Shown here: one piece after another, positions 1 through 8,333 of the stretch
Layout: each line of letters starts with the position of its first letter
Position numbering within the stretch: the stretch's first letter is position 1
Source: JAVBMU01 sp031551755
GTDB lineage: Bacteria > Actinomycetota > Actinomycetes > Actinomycetales > Cellulomonadaceae
NCBI GenBank assembly: GCA_031551755.1
Contig: JAVBNE010000004.1
Location: 1 to 64,000, forward strand
Length of the DNA: 64,000 nt
Direction: 5' to 3'
Position numbers and translations under genes: made by a program
The notes under the pieces: generated by a model
Database searches by the model: none
What the model was told of the DNA's origin: nothing
Seen by the model: the letters and a program-made list of their open reading frames with translations, nothing else

Positions 1-146
1 CCTACGCTTTTTCTCTTGTCAACACCGTTGGTACGCGGGGGGGTTACCGGGGGGTGTGGGGGGGCGGGCCGGCGGGTGCTCGCTGGCCGCCGCCGGCGTG
101 GGTCACCCCGGGCCGGGGGGGCTGCTGGGCCCGCCGGACGGCTGGG
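1..146. other. G-rich intergenic region with possible G-quadruplex
   Basis: No gene is supported here. The + strand carries runs of 7, 6, 7 and 3 G with short spacers at positions 37-68, and another run of 7 G at 115-121. This pattern fits a G-quadruplex-forming sequence (inference). It lies just past the stop codon of the leftward patD gene, so the patD transcript would read C-rich through it. Open frames crossing this stretch are by-products of the high GC. Confidence 0.5.
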
Positions 147-1583
147 TCAGTCTTCGATATTCGACAGGACGTGCTTGATGCGGGTGTAGTCCTCGACTCC
201 GTAGGCCGACAGGTCCTTACCGAAACCGGAACGCTTGAAGCCTCCGTGCGGCATCTCCGCGGTGAGCAGGATGTGGGTGTTGATCCACACGGCACCGAAG
301 TCCAGATCACGTGAGACCCGCATGGCCCGGCCGTGAGCGGCCGTCCACACGCTGGAGGCCAGCCCGTAGTCGACGCCGTTGGCCATCTCGACCGCCTGCT
401 CCTCGGTGCTGAACGGTTGCACGGTGATGACCGGGCCGAAAACCTCGCGTTGCACGATGTCGTCGTCCTGCTTGACGCCGGTGACGACCGTGGGAGCGAA
501 GTAGTAGCCCGGGCCGGGCAGCCGTTTCCCACCCGTCGCGACGGTCGCGTGGTCGGGCAGCTCCGCGAGGAAGCCCTCGACCTGGGCGAGGTGGCGCGGG
601 TTGTTCAGCGGACCGTAGTAGGCGTCCGGGTCCTCGCTGTCGCCTGTCTTGGTGTTCTCCGCCTCTTTGACCAGTGCCTCGACCAGCGCGTCGTGAATCG
701 ACTCGTGGGCGAGCACCCGGGTCACGGCTGTGCAGTCCTGCCCGGCGTTGAAGAAGGCGAAAGCCGCGAGCTGCTCGGCCACATTCGCGACATCGACGTC
801 GTCGAAGACGATGGCCGGGGCCTTGCCACCCAGCTCCAGGTGCGGGCGGTGCAGGTTCTTCGCCGCGGCGGTCGCCACGGCCTGGCCTGCCCGGACCGAT
901 CCGGTGATGGCCACGAGGCCGGGAGTCGGGTGGGTGCTCAGCAGCTCTCCGGTGCTGGCGTCACCCAGGACGACGTTGAAGACGCCCTCGGGCAGGATGC
1001 CCTGGGTCAGGCGGGCCAGTACCAGGGTGGACTCGGGTGTGGTGTCGCTCGGCTTGAGCACGATCGTGTTACCCGCGGCTAGCGCCGGGCCGATCTTCCA
1101 CAGCGCCATCATCAACGGGTAGTTCCAGGGGGTTACCTGGGCGACGACGCCGATCGGTTCGCGGCGGATCCACGAGGTGTGCCCCTCGATGTACTCGGCT
1201 GCGGCCTTACCTTCGAGCATGCGGGCCGCCCCGGCGAAGAACCGCAGTTGGTTCGCCCCCACCATGACCTCTTCGTCGCGGACGGCGCCTCGGGGCTGAC
1301 CCGTGTTGCGGTGCTGGGCCTCGACGAGCTCGTCGGCGTTGGCCTCCAGGGCGTCGGCCAGGGCGAGCAGGGCGACTTGGCGGTCGGAGGGAGTGGAACG
1401 CTTCCACGCCGCCGACGCGGCTTTCGCGGCTGCGAAGGCCGCGTCGACATCCGTGGCGTCCGAGACCGGCGACTGTGAGACGACCTGCTCGTTTCCGGGG
1501 TGGATGACGTCAATGACGTTCGTGCCGTGCGCGTCGACGAACTCGCCGTTGATGAAGTTCTGGAGCTTTGGCGTCGTAGCCAT
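147..1583 (-). CDS. patD: gamma-aminobutyraldehyde dehydrogenase
   Basis: NAD-dependent aldehyde dehydrogenase of 478 residues, likely oxidising 4-aminobutyraldehyde to GABA in putrescine breakdown. The catalytic Glu lies in LELGGKAP (about residue 249) and the catalytic Cys in GQDCTA (about 283). The C-terminal stretch GFGKDLSAYGVEDYTRIKHV closely resembles PatD/YdcW enzymes, which separates it from generic betaine-aldehyde dehydrogenases. The ATG at 1583 has a GGAAGG ribosome site 6-7 nt upstream; an in-frame start at 1733 would only add non-homologous residues overlapping gabD. It follows gabD on the same strand after a 55-nt gap holding a hairpin. Substrate is inferred from family and neighbours. 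Confidence 0.88.
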   Translation of the reverse strand: MATTPKLQNFINGEFVDAHGTNVIDVIHPGNEQVVSQSPVSDATDVDAAFAAAKAASAAWKRSTPSDRQVALLALADALEANADELVEAQHRNTGQPRGAVRDEEVMVGANQLRFFAGAARMLEGKAAAEYIEGHTSWIRREPIGVVAQVTPWNYPLMMALWKIGPALAAGNTIVLKPSDTTPESTLVLARLTQGILPEGVFNVVLGDASTGELLSTHPTPGLVAITGSVRAGQAVATAAAKNLHRPHLELGGKAPAIVFDDVDVANVAEQLAAFAFFNAGQDCTAVTRVLAHESIHDALVEALVKEAENTKTGDSEDPDAYYGPLNNPRHLAQVEGFLAELPDHATVATGGKRLPGPGYYFAPTVVTGVKQDDDIVQREVFGPVITVQPFSTEEQAVEMANGVDYGLASSVWTAAHGRAMRVSRDLDFGAVWINTHILLTAEMPHGGFKRSGFGKDLSAYGVEDYTRIKHVLSNIED

Positions 1584-1605
1584 TGCTGTCCTTCCGTCGT
1601 GTGAT

Positions 1606-1633
1606 CCGGGGTCCGCCGTGTGGCGGACCCCGG
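1606..1633 (-). terminator. hairpin between gabD and patD
   Basis: A perfect 12-bp GC-rich stem (1606-1617 with 1622-1633) with a 4-nt loop lies 5 nt after the gabD stop codon and about 20 nt before the patD start. It has no T-tract, so it could be a partial terminator, an mRNA-stability element or a processing site that lowers patD relative to gabD. Confidence 0.5.
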
Positions 1634-1638
1634 GTGGG

Positions 1639-3105
1639 TCAGTTCGCTGGTACCAGTGTGTATCGGGTGGTGAGGTATTCGGCGATCCCCTCGGGACCGC
1701 CTTCGCGGCCGAGTCCGGATTGCTTGACGCCACCGAAGGGCTCCGCGGCGTTGGACACTACGCCGGTGTTGAGGCCGAGCATGCCGGTCTCGATGCGTTC
1801 GATGAGACGCCGGCTCCGGGCCAGGTCCTGAGTGAACGCGTAGGAGGCCAGGCCGAAGTCCGTGCCGTTCGCCAGCCGGATGGCCTCGTCCTCGGTGCTG
1901 AAGGTCGCGATCGGCAGGATCGGGCCGAAGATCTCCTCGGTCATCACCCGCGACTCGGGAGCGACATCGGCCAGCACCGTCGCCTCGAAGAAGGAGCCAG
2001 CACCCTCGGGCGCCTTCCCCCCGGCCAGCACGCGCGCACCCAGCCGGACCGCATCCGCCACAAAGTCGACGCAGTTGGCCACCGCGCGGTCATCGATGAG
2101 CGGGCCGATGGTGACGCCCTCCTCGATACCCGGGCCCAGCTTCAGCTGGGAGACGCGCTTGGCGACGCGCTCAGCGAACTCGGCGGCGACCGATTCGTGG
2201 ACGTAGAACCGGTTGGCGGCCGTGCATGCCTGGCCGATATTGCGGAACTTGGCCATCATCGCACCGTCGACGGCGGCGTCCAGGTCGGCATCCTCGAAGA
2301 CCAGGAACGGTGCGTTCCCACCCAGTTCCATCGAGGTCCGCAGCACGTTCTGAGCGGCCTCGGCGATGAGCACGCGGCCCACCTCCGTGGAGCCGGTGAA
2401 GCTGAGCTTGCGCAGCCGTGAGTCGGCGATCAACGGTCCCGTCACGGCCGGCGACTGAGACGTCGGCACCACGTTGACCACCCCGGCGGGAACCCCCGCA
2501 TCGGCCAGGACCTCTGCGAACAGCAAAGTGGTCAGCGGGGTGAGCGCAGCGGGCTTGACCACGACGGTGCAACCGGCAGCCAGTGCCGGGGCGACCTTTC
2601 GGGTGGCCATCGCCAGCGGGAAGTTCCACGGGGTGATGAGCAGGCAGGGACCCACCGGGTGCCGGGAGACAGTCGCCGCTCCGGTGCCCTCCGGGGTGAT
2701 GCCGTAGCGGCCGGTGATCCGGGGTGCTTCCTCCGCGAACCAGCGCAGGAACTCGCCGCCGTAGGCGACCTCGCCGCGGGCCTCGGCCAACGGTTTACCC
2801 ATCTCCAAGGTCATGAGGAGGGCGAAGTCCTCCTTCCGTTCCATGACCAGGTCGAAGGCGCGTCGCAGGATCTCACCACGCTCGCGGGCAGGGACGGCTG
2901 CCCAAGCGGCCGATGCGTCCACGGCGGCGTCGAGGGCGGCGCGGCCGTCCGCCGGTGTGCCGTCCGCGATCTCGACCAGTACCTCTCCCGTCGCCGGGTT
3001 GTTGACCGCGAAGGTGGTGTTGTCCCCGCCATCGACGAATTTGCCGCCGATGAAGAGGCCGGTGGGGATGCGACCCATCAGGTCGGTCACTAAGGGAGTG
3101 GTCAT
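1639..3105 (-). CDS. gabD: succinate-semialdehyde dehydrogenase
   Basis: Aldehyde dehydrogenase of 488 residues that should oxidise succinate semialdehyde to succinate, the second step of GABA degradation. The cofactor-site Glu is in MELGGNAP (about residue 258) and the nucleophilic Cys in IGQACTA (about 292). The C-terminus GGVKQSGLGREGG followed by IAEYLTTRYT is typical of SSADH. Its ATG shares four bases with the stop codon of gabT (ATGA overlap), so the two are probably translationally coupled. Preference for NAD or NADP cannot be read from the sequence. Length matches the family. Confidence 0.92.
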   Translation of the reverse strand: MTTPLVTDLMGRIPTGLFIGGKFVDGGDNTTFAVNNPATGEVLVEIADGTPADGRAALDAAVDASAAWAAVPARERGEILRRAFDLVMERKEDFALLMTLEMGKPLAEARGEVAYGGEFLRWFAEEAPRITGRYGITPEGTGAATVSRHPVGPCLLITPWNFPLAMATRKVAPALAAGCTVVVKPAALTPLTTLLFAEVLADAGVPAGVVNVVPTSQSPAVTGPLIADSRLRKLSFTGSTEVGRVLIAEAAQNVLRTSMELGGNAPFLVFEDADLDAAVDGAMMAKFRNIGQACTAANRFYVHESVAAEFAERVAKRVSQLKLGPGIEEGVTIGPLIDDRAVANCVDFVADAVRLGARVLAGGKAPEGAGSFFEATVLADVAPESRVMTEEIFGPILPIATFSTEDEAIRLANGTDFGLASYAFTQDLARSRRLIERIETGMLGLNTGVVSNAAEPFGGVKQSGLGREGGPEGIAEYLTTRYTLVPAN

Positions 3106-4454
3106 GCGTCGGCTCCGATCGCTGCGAGGGAGTCAAGGATGATGGTGAGGCCCTCATCCAGGAGTTCCAGCGGGATGGTCAGGGGGGGCAGGAACCGCAG
3201 CACGTTGTCGTAGGTGCCACAGGTCAAGGTGATGACGCCGCGTGCCCGGGCCGCGCCCGCGAGGGCGGCCGTCAGCTTGGCGTCGGGGGCGCCGGTGGCC
3301 GGGTCGACCAGTTCCATGGCGATCATGGCGCCGCGGCCGCGGACGTCGCCGATCCGTGGGTCGTTGGTCTGCGCCGTGGTCAGCCGGGTGATCATCAAGT
3401 CCTCGATGGCCTTGGCAGCCGCGAAGAGGTTGTCCTGCTCGTAGGTCTCGATGGTTGCGAGCGCGGCCGCACACGCGACGGGGTTGCCGCCGTAGGTGCC
3501 GCCTAGTCCGCCGGGGTTCACGGCATCCATGATCTCAGCTCGGCCGGTGACGCCCGACAGCGGCATACCGCCGGCGATCCCCTTGGCGGTGCACACGAGG
3601 TCGGGGACGACGCCGAAGTGCTCGCAGGCGAACCAGGTCCCCGTCCGGGCAAAGCCAGTCTGCACTTCGTCGGCCACGAAGACGGCGCCGTTCTCCCGGC
3701 ACCAGGCGGCCAGCGCGGGCAGGAACCCGTCGGCGGGCACGATGAACCCGCCCTCACCCTGGATCGGCTCGATCACGACGGCGGCGACGTTCTCTGCGCC
3801 GACCTGCTTGGTGATCTGGGTGATCGCGCGGGCGGCGGCCTCGGCGCCTGACAGGCCGCCGTCACGCAGCGGGTAGGAGGCCGGTACGCGGTAGATCTCG
3901 GGGGAGAACGGTCCGAACCCGTTCTTGTAGGGGACCACCTTGGCGGTCATCGACATCGTCAGGCCGGTGCGGCCGTGGTAGGCGTTGTCGAAGACCACGA
4001 CGGCCTGGCGCTTGGTGTAGGCGCGGGCGATCTTGACCGCGTTCTCCAGGGCTTCAGCGCCGGAGACGAACAGTGCGGAACGCTTCTCGTGGTCACCCGG
4101 GGTCAGCTCGTTGAGTTTCTCGCAGACGGCCACGTAGGAGTCGTAGGGGGTCACCATGAAGCAGGTGTGGGTGAGACGGTCGACCTGATCACGGATGGCC
4201 TGCACCACCCGGGGCGAGTTGTTGCCCACAGAGGTCACTGCGATGCCGGAGCCGAGGTCGATGAGGGAGTTGCCGTCCACATCCACGACGACTCCGCCTT
4301 CGGAGCGATCGGCGAAGATCGACATGGTCGTTCCCACGCCGCGTGAGACCGCGGCGGCCTTCCGAGCCATGAGTTCGGCGGAACGTGTGCCAGGAAGCTC
4401 GGCCGTCACGCTGAGCGACTGGTCCACTGGGGTCTGCGGGGGAACGAGAGCCAT
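3102..4454 (-). CDS. gabT: 4-aminobutyrate aminotransferase
   Basis: Class III PLP-dependent aminotransferase of 450 residues, transferring the GABA amino group to 2-oxoglutarate to give succinate semialdehyde and glutamate. Visible motifs are the cofactor loop SGAEALENAVKIAR, the ADEVQTGFARTG segment and the PLP lysine in CTAKGIAGG (about residue 290). I chose the ATG at 4454 because AGGAAAG precedes it; an in-frame GTG at 4538 would add 28 unrelated residues. It is the first gene of gabT-gabD-patD and is transcribed away from the PucR-type regulator. A TAGCGT hexamer at 4537-4542 (minus strand) is a possible -10. Confidence 0.92.
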   Translation of the reverse strand: MALVPPQTPVDQSLSVTAELPGTRSAELMARKAAAVSRGVGTTMSIFADRSEGGVVVDVDGNSLIDLGSGIAVTSVGNNSPRVVQAIRDQVDRLTHTCFMVTPYDSYVAVCEKLNELTPGDHEKRSALFVSGAEALENAVKIARAYTKRQAVVVFDNAYHGRTGLTMSMTAKVVPYKNGFGPFSPEIYRVPASYPLRDGGLSGAEAAARAITQITKQVGAENVAAVVIEPIQGEGGFIVPADGFLPALAAWCRENGAVFVADEVQTGFARTGTWFACEHFGVVPDLVCTAKGIAGGMPLSGVTGRAEIMDAVNPGGLGGTYGGNPVACAAALATIETYEQDNLFAAAKAIEDLMITRLTTAQTNDPRIGDVRGRGAMIAMELVDPATGAPDAKLTAALAGAARARGVITLTCGTYDNVLRFLPPLTIPLELLDEGLTIILDSLAAIGADA

Positions 4455-4643
4455 GGATCTTTCCTGTTCGGTCGGGGACATCGGTCCGCGTGGTCCACCG
4501 ACCGAGAGCGCTGTCTCGTCGGTGAGAACTCCAGCCACGCTAAGCGAGCGCCCTCCGAAGGCATCTAGACACTCCGGCCAAGTTGTGACTCAGGTTTATC
4601 CGATCTGTCGACGTCCAGGTATCGACGCTCGTAGGCTGGCCGA

Positions 4644-6188
4644 GTGCGGACCACGGTGCAAGACATCATTCGGCGTCCAGAGCTGCAATTGCAGCTCGTG
4701 GTCGATGGTGGCGAGGCGGCGATGGAGATGCCGGTGCTGTGGGTGGCCTCCTCGGATCTGACCGACCCCACCCCCTTCCTGGCCCGTGGTCATGCCCTGT
4801 TGACCACCGGCCGGCAATTGGGTCCGGTCGACGAAGTCTCGGACGCCGAAGCCTTTGCCTATGTGGACCGGCTGCGTCGTCGGGGGGTACCGGCGCTTGG
4901 GTTCGGTGTGCGGGTGGTCCACTCCGCCGTGCCGCAGGCACTCATCGAAGCGTGCCAGTTCTACGGCATGCCCTTATTCGCGGTGCCCTACCGGGTGCCG
5001 TTCATTGCCGTCATCCGCAATGCCGCCGAGTTGATCGACGCCTCGGGGCACCGTCGTGGCGCCTGGGCCTTGGCGGCCGCCCGGGCGATCTCCTTGGCAG
5101 CGTTACGGCCACAGTCCTTGGAGGCGGTGCTCGGTGAGCTGTATCGGCGGCTCGGTCGGCCAGTGTTGTTGATCGACGCCCTCGGCCGGGTTCAGTTGGC
5201 TCGGGGGATCGACCGGGGCGAAGCCATGGACGTGGCGCAGGCTGAGGCGGCCGCGATCCTGGCCCGCGGACGCCGGTCGAGTGCCACGATCACGGTGCCG
5301 GTGCCGACGGGGCCGGTCGTGTTGTCCATGCAGACGATCGGCAGGGACGGGGAACTGCGGGCGGTGCTGGTGCTCGGCGGCGAGCATCGGGTGGATTCGG
5401 CCGAGCAGACGGTCGTGACCACCGCGGTCGCGCTGGCCGGTCTCGCCCTCGAACAGGGCCGTGAGGCGCGGCGGTTGCGGGGCTGGTTGCGGGCAGCGGT
5501 CTGGCGTTCCCTGGAACGCGGTGATCCGGTGTTCGCTCGTCGGATCATGCGAGCCGCGGGCGTTCGCGTGCCCGGTGAACCCTTCCGGGTGGCTGTGTGG
5601 CTGGGCGGTCCGACTGACGAGTTGATCGGCCAGCTCGAGAACGCCTACGAAGGTGGGGAGGCGCTGGCTTTCACGGTGATAGGCGACGACATCGTGGCGT
5701 GTGTTCCGGCGGATCGCTGCATCCCACTTGTGCGGTCGCTGCACACTTCGATGCAGGCGGGGGTCTCCGAGCCGGTCAGCCTCCCGCGCTTAGGGGTGGC
5801 CACCGACCGGGCGCGTCGGCTGGCTGCCCGAGCCGAACCGGGTGAGGCCGTCGTCCTGGACGAGGTGGGCGCCGAGGGTGGGCTGCTGACCCTCCTGGTC
5901 GGTCCGGATGCCGAGGATCTCGCCCGCGCGAATCTGCAGCCGTTGATGGATCACGACCTCGCCCACGGCACCGCACTGGTAGGGGCGCTCGCGGCCTGGT
6001 TGGCCGCCAACGGCAATGTCGAGGCGGCCGCTCGACGGGCCGGGCTGCACCGGCACACGCTGCGCGATCGGGTGACCCGGGCCGGGCATGTCCTGGGCCG
6101 GGACCTGGATTCCGCCGACACCCGAGCGGATCTGTGGCTGTCGTTGCGCACCGTCGGCGTGGCCGACGCCGATACGCTGGAGCTGTGA
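4644..6188 (+). CDS. PucR-family transcriptional regulator
   Basis: Cytoplasmic regulator of 514 residues. The N-terminal about 125 residues match the PucR sensory domain (VLWVASSDLTDPTPFLARGH is recognisable), the middle is a poorly conserved GGDEF-like or CdaR region, and the C-terminus has the helix-turn-helix NGNVEAAARRAGLHRHTLRD (about 450-470) followed by the conserved DTRADLWLSLR. It diverges from gabT, so it probably controls the gabT-gabD-patD operon; that target is inferred. The start is a GTG with TAGGCT (4632-4637) ending 6 nt upstream, suggesting a leaderless mRNA. Its stop overlaps the pyrE start. Confidence 0.85.
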   Translation: MRTTVQDIIRRPELQLQLVVDGGEAAMEMPVLWVASSDLTDPTPFLARGHALLTTGRQLGPVDEVSDAEAFAYVDRLRRRGVPALGFGVRVVHSAVPQALIEACQFYGMPLFAVPYRVPFIAVIRNAAELIDASGHRRGAWALAAARAISLAALRPQSLEAVLGELYRRLGRPVLLIDALGRVQLARGIDRGEAMDVAQAEAAAILARGRRSSATITVPVPTGPVVLSMQTIGRDGELRAVLVLGGEHRVDSAEQTVVTTAVALAGLALEQGREARRLRGWLRAAVWRSLERGDPVFARRIMRAAGVRVPGEPFRVAVWLGGPTDELIGQLENAYEGGEALAFTVIGDDIVACVPADRCIPLVRSLHTSMQAGVSEPVSLPRLGVATDRARRLAARAEPGEAVVLDEVGAEGGLLTLLVGPDAEDLARANLQPLMDHDLAHGTALVGALAAWLAANGNVEAAARRAGLHRHTLRDRVTRAGHVLGRDLDSADTRADLWLSLRTVGVADADTLEL

Positions 6189-6760
6189 CTGCCGACCTCT
6201 TGAGCACCCCTCGCGAACAGCTCCGCGACCTCATCAAGACCTTGGCGGTGGTGCACGGCCGGGTGATCTTGTCTTCGGGCCGTGAGGCCGATTACTACGT
6301 GGATCTGCGCCGGGTAACCCTGCACCACCGTGCGGCCCCATTGATCGGCCATGTGCTGCTCGACCATCTGGAGCAGGCCGGACTGGGTCCGCAGGAGATC
6401 CAGGCGGTCGGGGGGTTGACCTTGGGGGCGGACCCGATCGCCACGGCACTGCTGCACGCGGCCGCCTCGCGGGGGCTCGATCTGGACGCCTTCGTCGTCC
6501 GCAAGGCCGCGAAGGCTCATGGGATGCAGCGACAGATCGAAGGGCCGGATGTCGCGGGACGCCGGGTCGTGGTGGTGGAGGACACGACGACGACGGGCGA
6601 CTCTCCGATTACCGCCATCGAGGCGGTCCGGGCGGCCGGCGGCGAGGTCGCTGGCGTCGCGACGATAGTGGACCGGGCGACCGGCGCACGCGAACGCATT
6701 GAAGCGCTGGGTGTGCCGTATACCTACCTCTTCGGGCTCGCGGACCTCGGGTTGGAGTGA
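6185..6760 (+). CDS. pyrE: orotate phosphoribosyltransferase
   Basis: Type I phosphoribosyltransferase of 191 residues, making OMP from orotate and PRPP in pyrimidine synthesis. The PRPP-binding motif VVVVEDTTTTGDS (about residues 128-140) and the GREADYYVDLRRVTL segment fit OPRT. The GTG at 6185 overlaps the PucR stop in a GTGA arrangement, so translation is probably coupled; a start at 6134 would lie deep inside the upstream gene. Length is normal for the family. A general PRTase role cannot be fully excluded. Confidence 0.87.
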   Translation: MTADLLSTPREQLRDLIKTLAVVHGRVILSSGREADYYVDLRRVTLHHRAAPLIGHVLLDHLEQAGLGPQEIQAVGGLTLGADPIATALLHAAASRGLDLDAFVVRKAAKAHGMQRQIEGPDVAGRRVVVVEDTTTTGDSPITAIEAVRAAGGEVAGVATIVDRATGARERIEALGVPYTYLFGLADLGLE

Positions 6761-6861
6761 GTCGGCGCGCCACCGCTACCGTTGGCGATCGGTCGGTGGC
6801 GGCCGATATCCGAGCCGCTGAGGGTCCTTTTGTGCTGACTGCTCCCACGGAAGAGCAGTGA
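6757..6861 (+). pseudogene. fragment of a second antitoxin-like gene
   Basis: A 34-codon frame beginning with a GTG that overlaps the pyrE stop reads ATATVGDRSVAADIRAAEG. This matches TATVRDRSATADIRAAVQ in the HTH protein encoded at 7222-7467, including extended nucleotide similarity. The frame then drifts and ends at 6861, before any HTH. I interpret it as the remnant of a duplicated antitoxin gene cut by the present toxin-like gene; it could instead be a translated leader peptide. Confidence 0.45.
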
Positions 6862-7205
6862 GCAGGGGCCTGCTGCACTCAGCGCACCTTGAGGTTGGGG
6901 GTCCACAGGTCGCGTATCCGGGTTCTTGTCCCCAGGCAGCATGGAATGGCCGCCGTGACATCCTTCAGAACAACCATGGTTTCCTTATTAGGATTATCCC
7001 GAGTGCCCGCAGACACCACGTCAGCGACCTCGATATCTGGCATGCCCTAGACAACTACATGCGGGTATACGAGAATCAGACTGAGGTTGCGATGTTTATC
7101 GGGTCCGCCCGCGATGGAACGATATTAGAAATCGGAGTTGTTTTGGACGAGGGCGACCCGCGCATCATCCATGCGATGCGCGCCCGCGCGAAGTACTGGG
7201 TCTAG
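6858..7205 (+). CDS. BrnT-like toxin candidate
   Basis: Small protein of up to 115 residues. The C-terminal about 70 residues, from IRIIPSARRHHVSD to IIHAMRARAKYW, resemble small actinobacterial proteins with a BrnT-like (RelE-type RNase) layout: MFIGSARDGTILEIGVV followed by a terminal IIHAMRAR strand. The first about 42 residues look unrelated to the domain. The only normal start is the GTG at 6858 with a weak GGAAG site; the domain itself seems to begin at an ATT codon at 6987. Base composition around 6950-7130 is less GC-rich than its neighbours, suggesting acquisition. The HTH gene follows after 16 nt. Function is inferred. Confidence 0.5.
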   Translation: MSRGLLHSAHLEVGGPQVAYPGSCPQAAWNGRRDILQNNHGFLIRIIPSARRHHVSDLDIWHALDNYMRVYENQTEVAMFIGSARDGTILEIGVVLDEGDPRIIHAMRARAKYWV

Positions 7206-7221
7206 TGAGGAGTGCACAGAA

Positions 7222-7467
7222 ATGAAAACGAAGATCAGTGATGTCGAGGCGCTGGCCCGGCTCGAAGCGCTCGATCCCACCACCGCCACCGTTCGCGATC
7301 GGTCGGCCACCGCCGACATCCGCGCGGCCGTGCAGATGCGCGCAGCCGCCCAAGGCATGGTGGACGAGGCCGTACGGGCCGCTCGTGACGCCGGGGTGAC
7401 GTGGATCGAGATCGGCCTGGCGTTGGGCATCAGCCCGCAAGGGGCACGCCAGCGGTACGGCGCCTGA
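7222..7467 (+). CDS. small HTH protein, antitoxin candidate
   Basis: An 81-residue protein with a C-terminal helix-turn-helix, AGVTWIEIGLALGISPQGAR, similar to sigma-factor region 4-like folds, after a helical N-terminal half. The ATG at 7222 follows GAGGAG about 10 nt upstream; an in-frame start at 7138 would overlap the upstream gene. Pairing with the toxin-like gene just before it suggests a DNA-binding antitoxin that autoregulates, but this rests on context and size alone. Confidence 0.6.
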   Translation: MKTKISDVEALARLEALDPTTATVRDRSATADIRAAVQMRAAAQGMVDEAVRAARDAGVTWIEIGLALGISPQGARQRYGA

Positions 7468-7534
7468 GCCACCGACATGAGGCACACCGGCCGAGTAGCC
7501 TTGGCCCGTCAGTCGCGTCAGGTGTTGGCGCCGC

Positions 7535-8311
7535 TCAGATCAGCTCGATGAGGTCGGCCACGGAGTCGACCACCCGGCTGGGCCGGTAGGGGTAGGTGTC
7601 GACCTCCGCTGCCGTCGTCGAGCCGGTCATCACCAGGTAGGTCGTCAGTCCTGCCTCGATCCCGGCCACGACGTCGGTGTCCATCCGGTCGCCGACCATG
7701 GCCGTCGACTCCGAGTGGGCGTCGATGCGGTTGAGCGCCGAGCGGAACATCATCGGATTCGGCTTGCCGACGAAATACGGCTCCCGCCCCGTCGCACGGG
7801 TGATCATCGCGGCCACTGAACCGGTCGCGGGCAACGGGCCGTCCTGCGAGGGCCCGGTCGGGTCCGGGTTCGTGCAGATGAACCGCGCGCCGTCGAGGAT
7901 GAGCCGGATCGCCCTGGTGATCGCCTCGAAGGAGTACGTACGGGTTTCCCCGAGCACCACGTAATCCGGGCAGGTGTCCGTGAGGGTGTACCCGACCTCG
8001 TGGAGTGCCGTGGTCATCCCGGCCTCACCGATCGCATACGCACTTCCGTTCGGCACCTGGTCATGCAGGAACTGGGCAGTGGCGAGCGCCGAAGTCCAGA
8101 TGGCCTCCTCCGGGACCTCGATACCGGACATCGAGAGGCGGGCGCGCAAGTCGCGCGGGGTGAAGATCGAATTATTCGTCAGGATCAGGAAGGGTCGGCC
8201 CTTGTGCTGGAGCGTATCCAGGAAGTCGGAGGCCCCAGGGATGGCGTGCCCTTCATGGACGAGGACACCATCCATGTCCGTGAGCCATGAGTCGATGGTG
8301 CGTTCGGTCAT
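7535..8311 (-). CDS. HAD-IIA family phosphatase (NagD-like)
   Basis: Haloacid-dehalogenase-superfamily hydrolase of 258 residues. Motif I is LTDMDGVLVHEG (nucleophilic Asp near residue 12), motif II is ILTNNS, and the C-terminal MVGDRMDTDVVAGIEAGL carries the metal-binding Asp pair. The order and length are those of subclass IIA, which includes NagD and 4-nitrophenylphosphatase-like enzymes. The substrate is unknown. The ATG at 8311 has GGAGG 5-6 nt upstream. It may be co-transcribed with the DedA gene, which ends 23 nt before it. Confidence 0.83.
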   Translation of the reverse strand: MTERTIDSWLTDMDGVLVHEGHAIPGASDFLDTLQHKGRPFLILTNNSIFTPRDLRARLSMSGIEVPEEAIWTSALATAQFLHDQVPNGSAYAIGEAGMTTALHEVGYTLTDTCPDYVVLGETRTYSFEAITRAIRLILDGARFICTNPDPTGPSQDGPLPATGSVAAMITRATGREPYFVGKPNPMMFRSALNRIDAHSESTAMVGDRMDTDVVAGIEAGLTTYLVMTGSTTAAEVDTYPYRPSRVVDSVADLIELI

Positions 8312-8333
8312 TCAGGCCTCCAGATAGTGGGGA

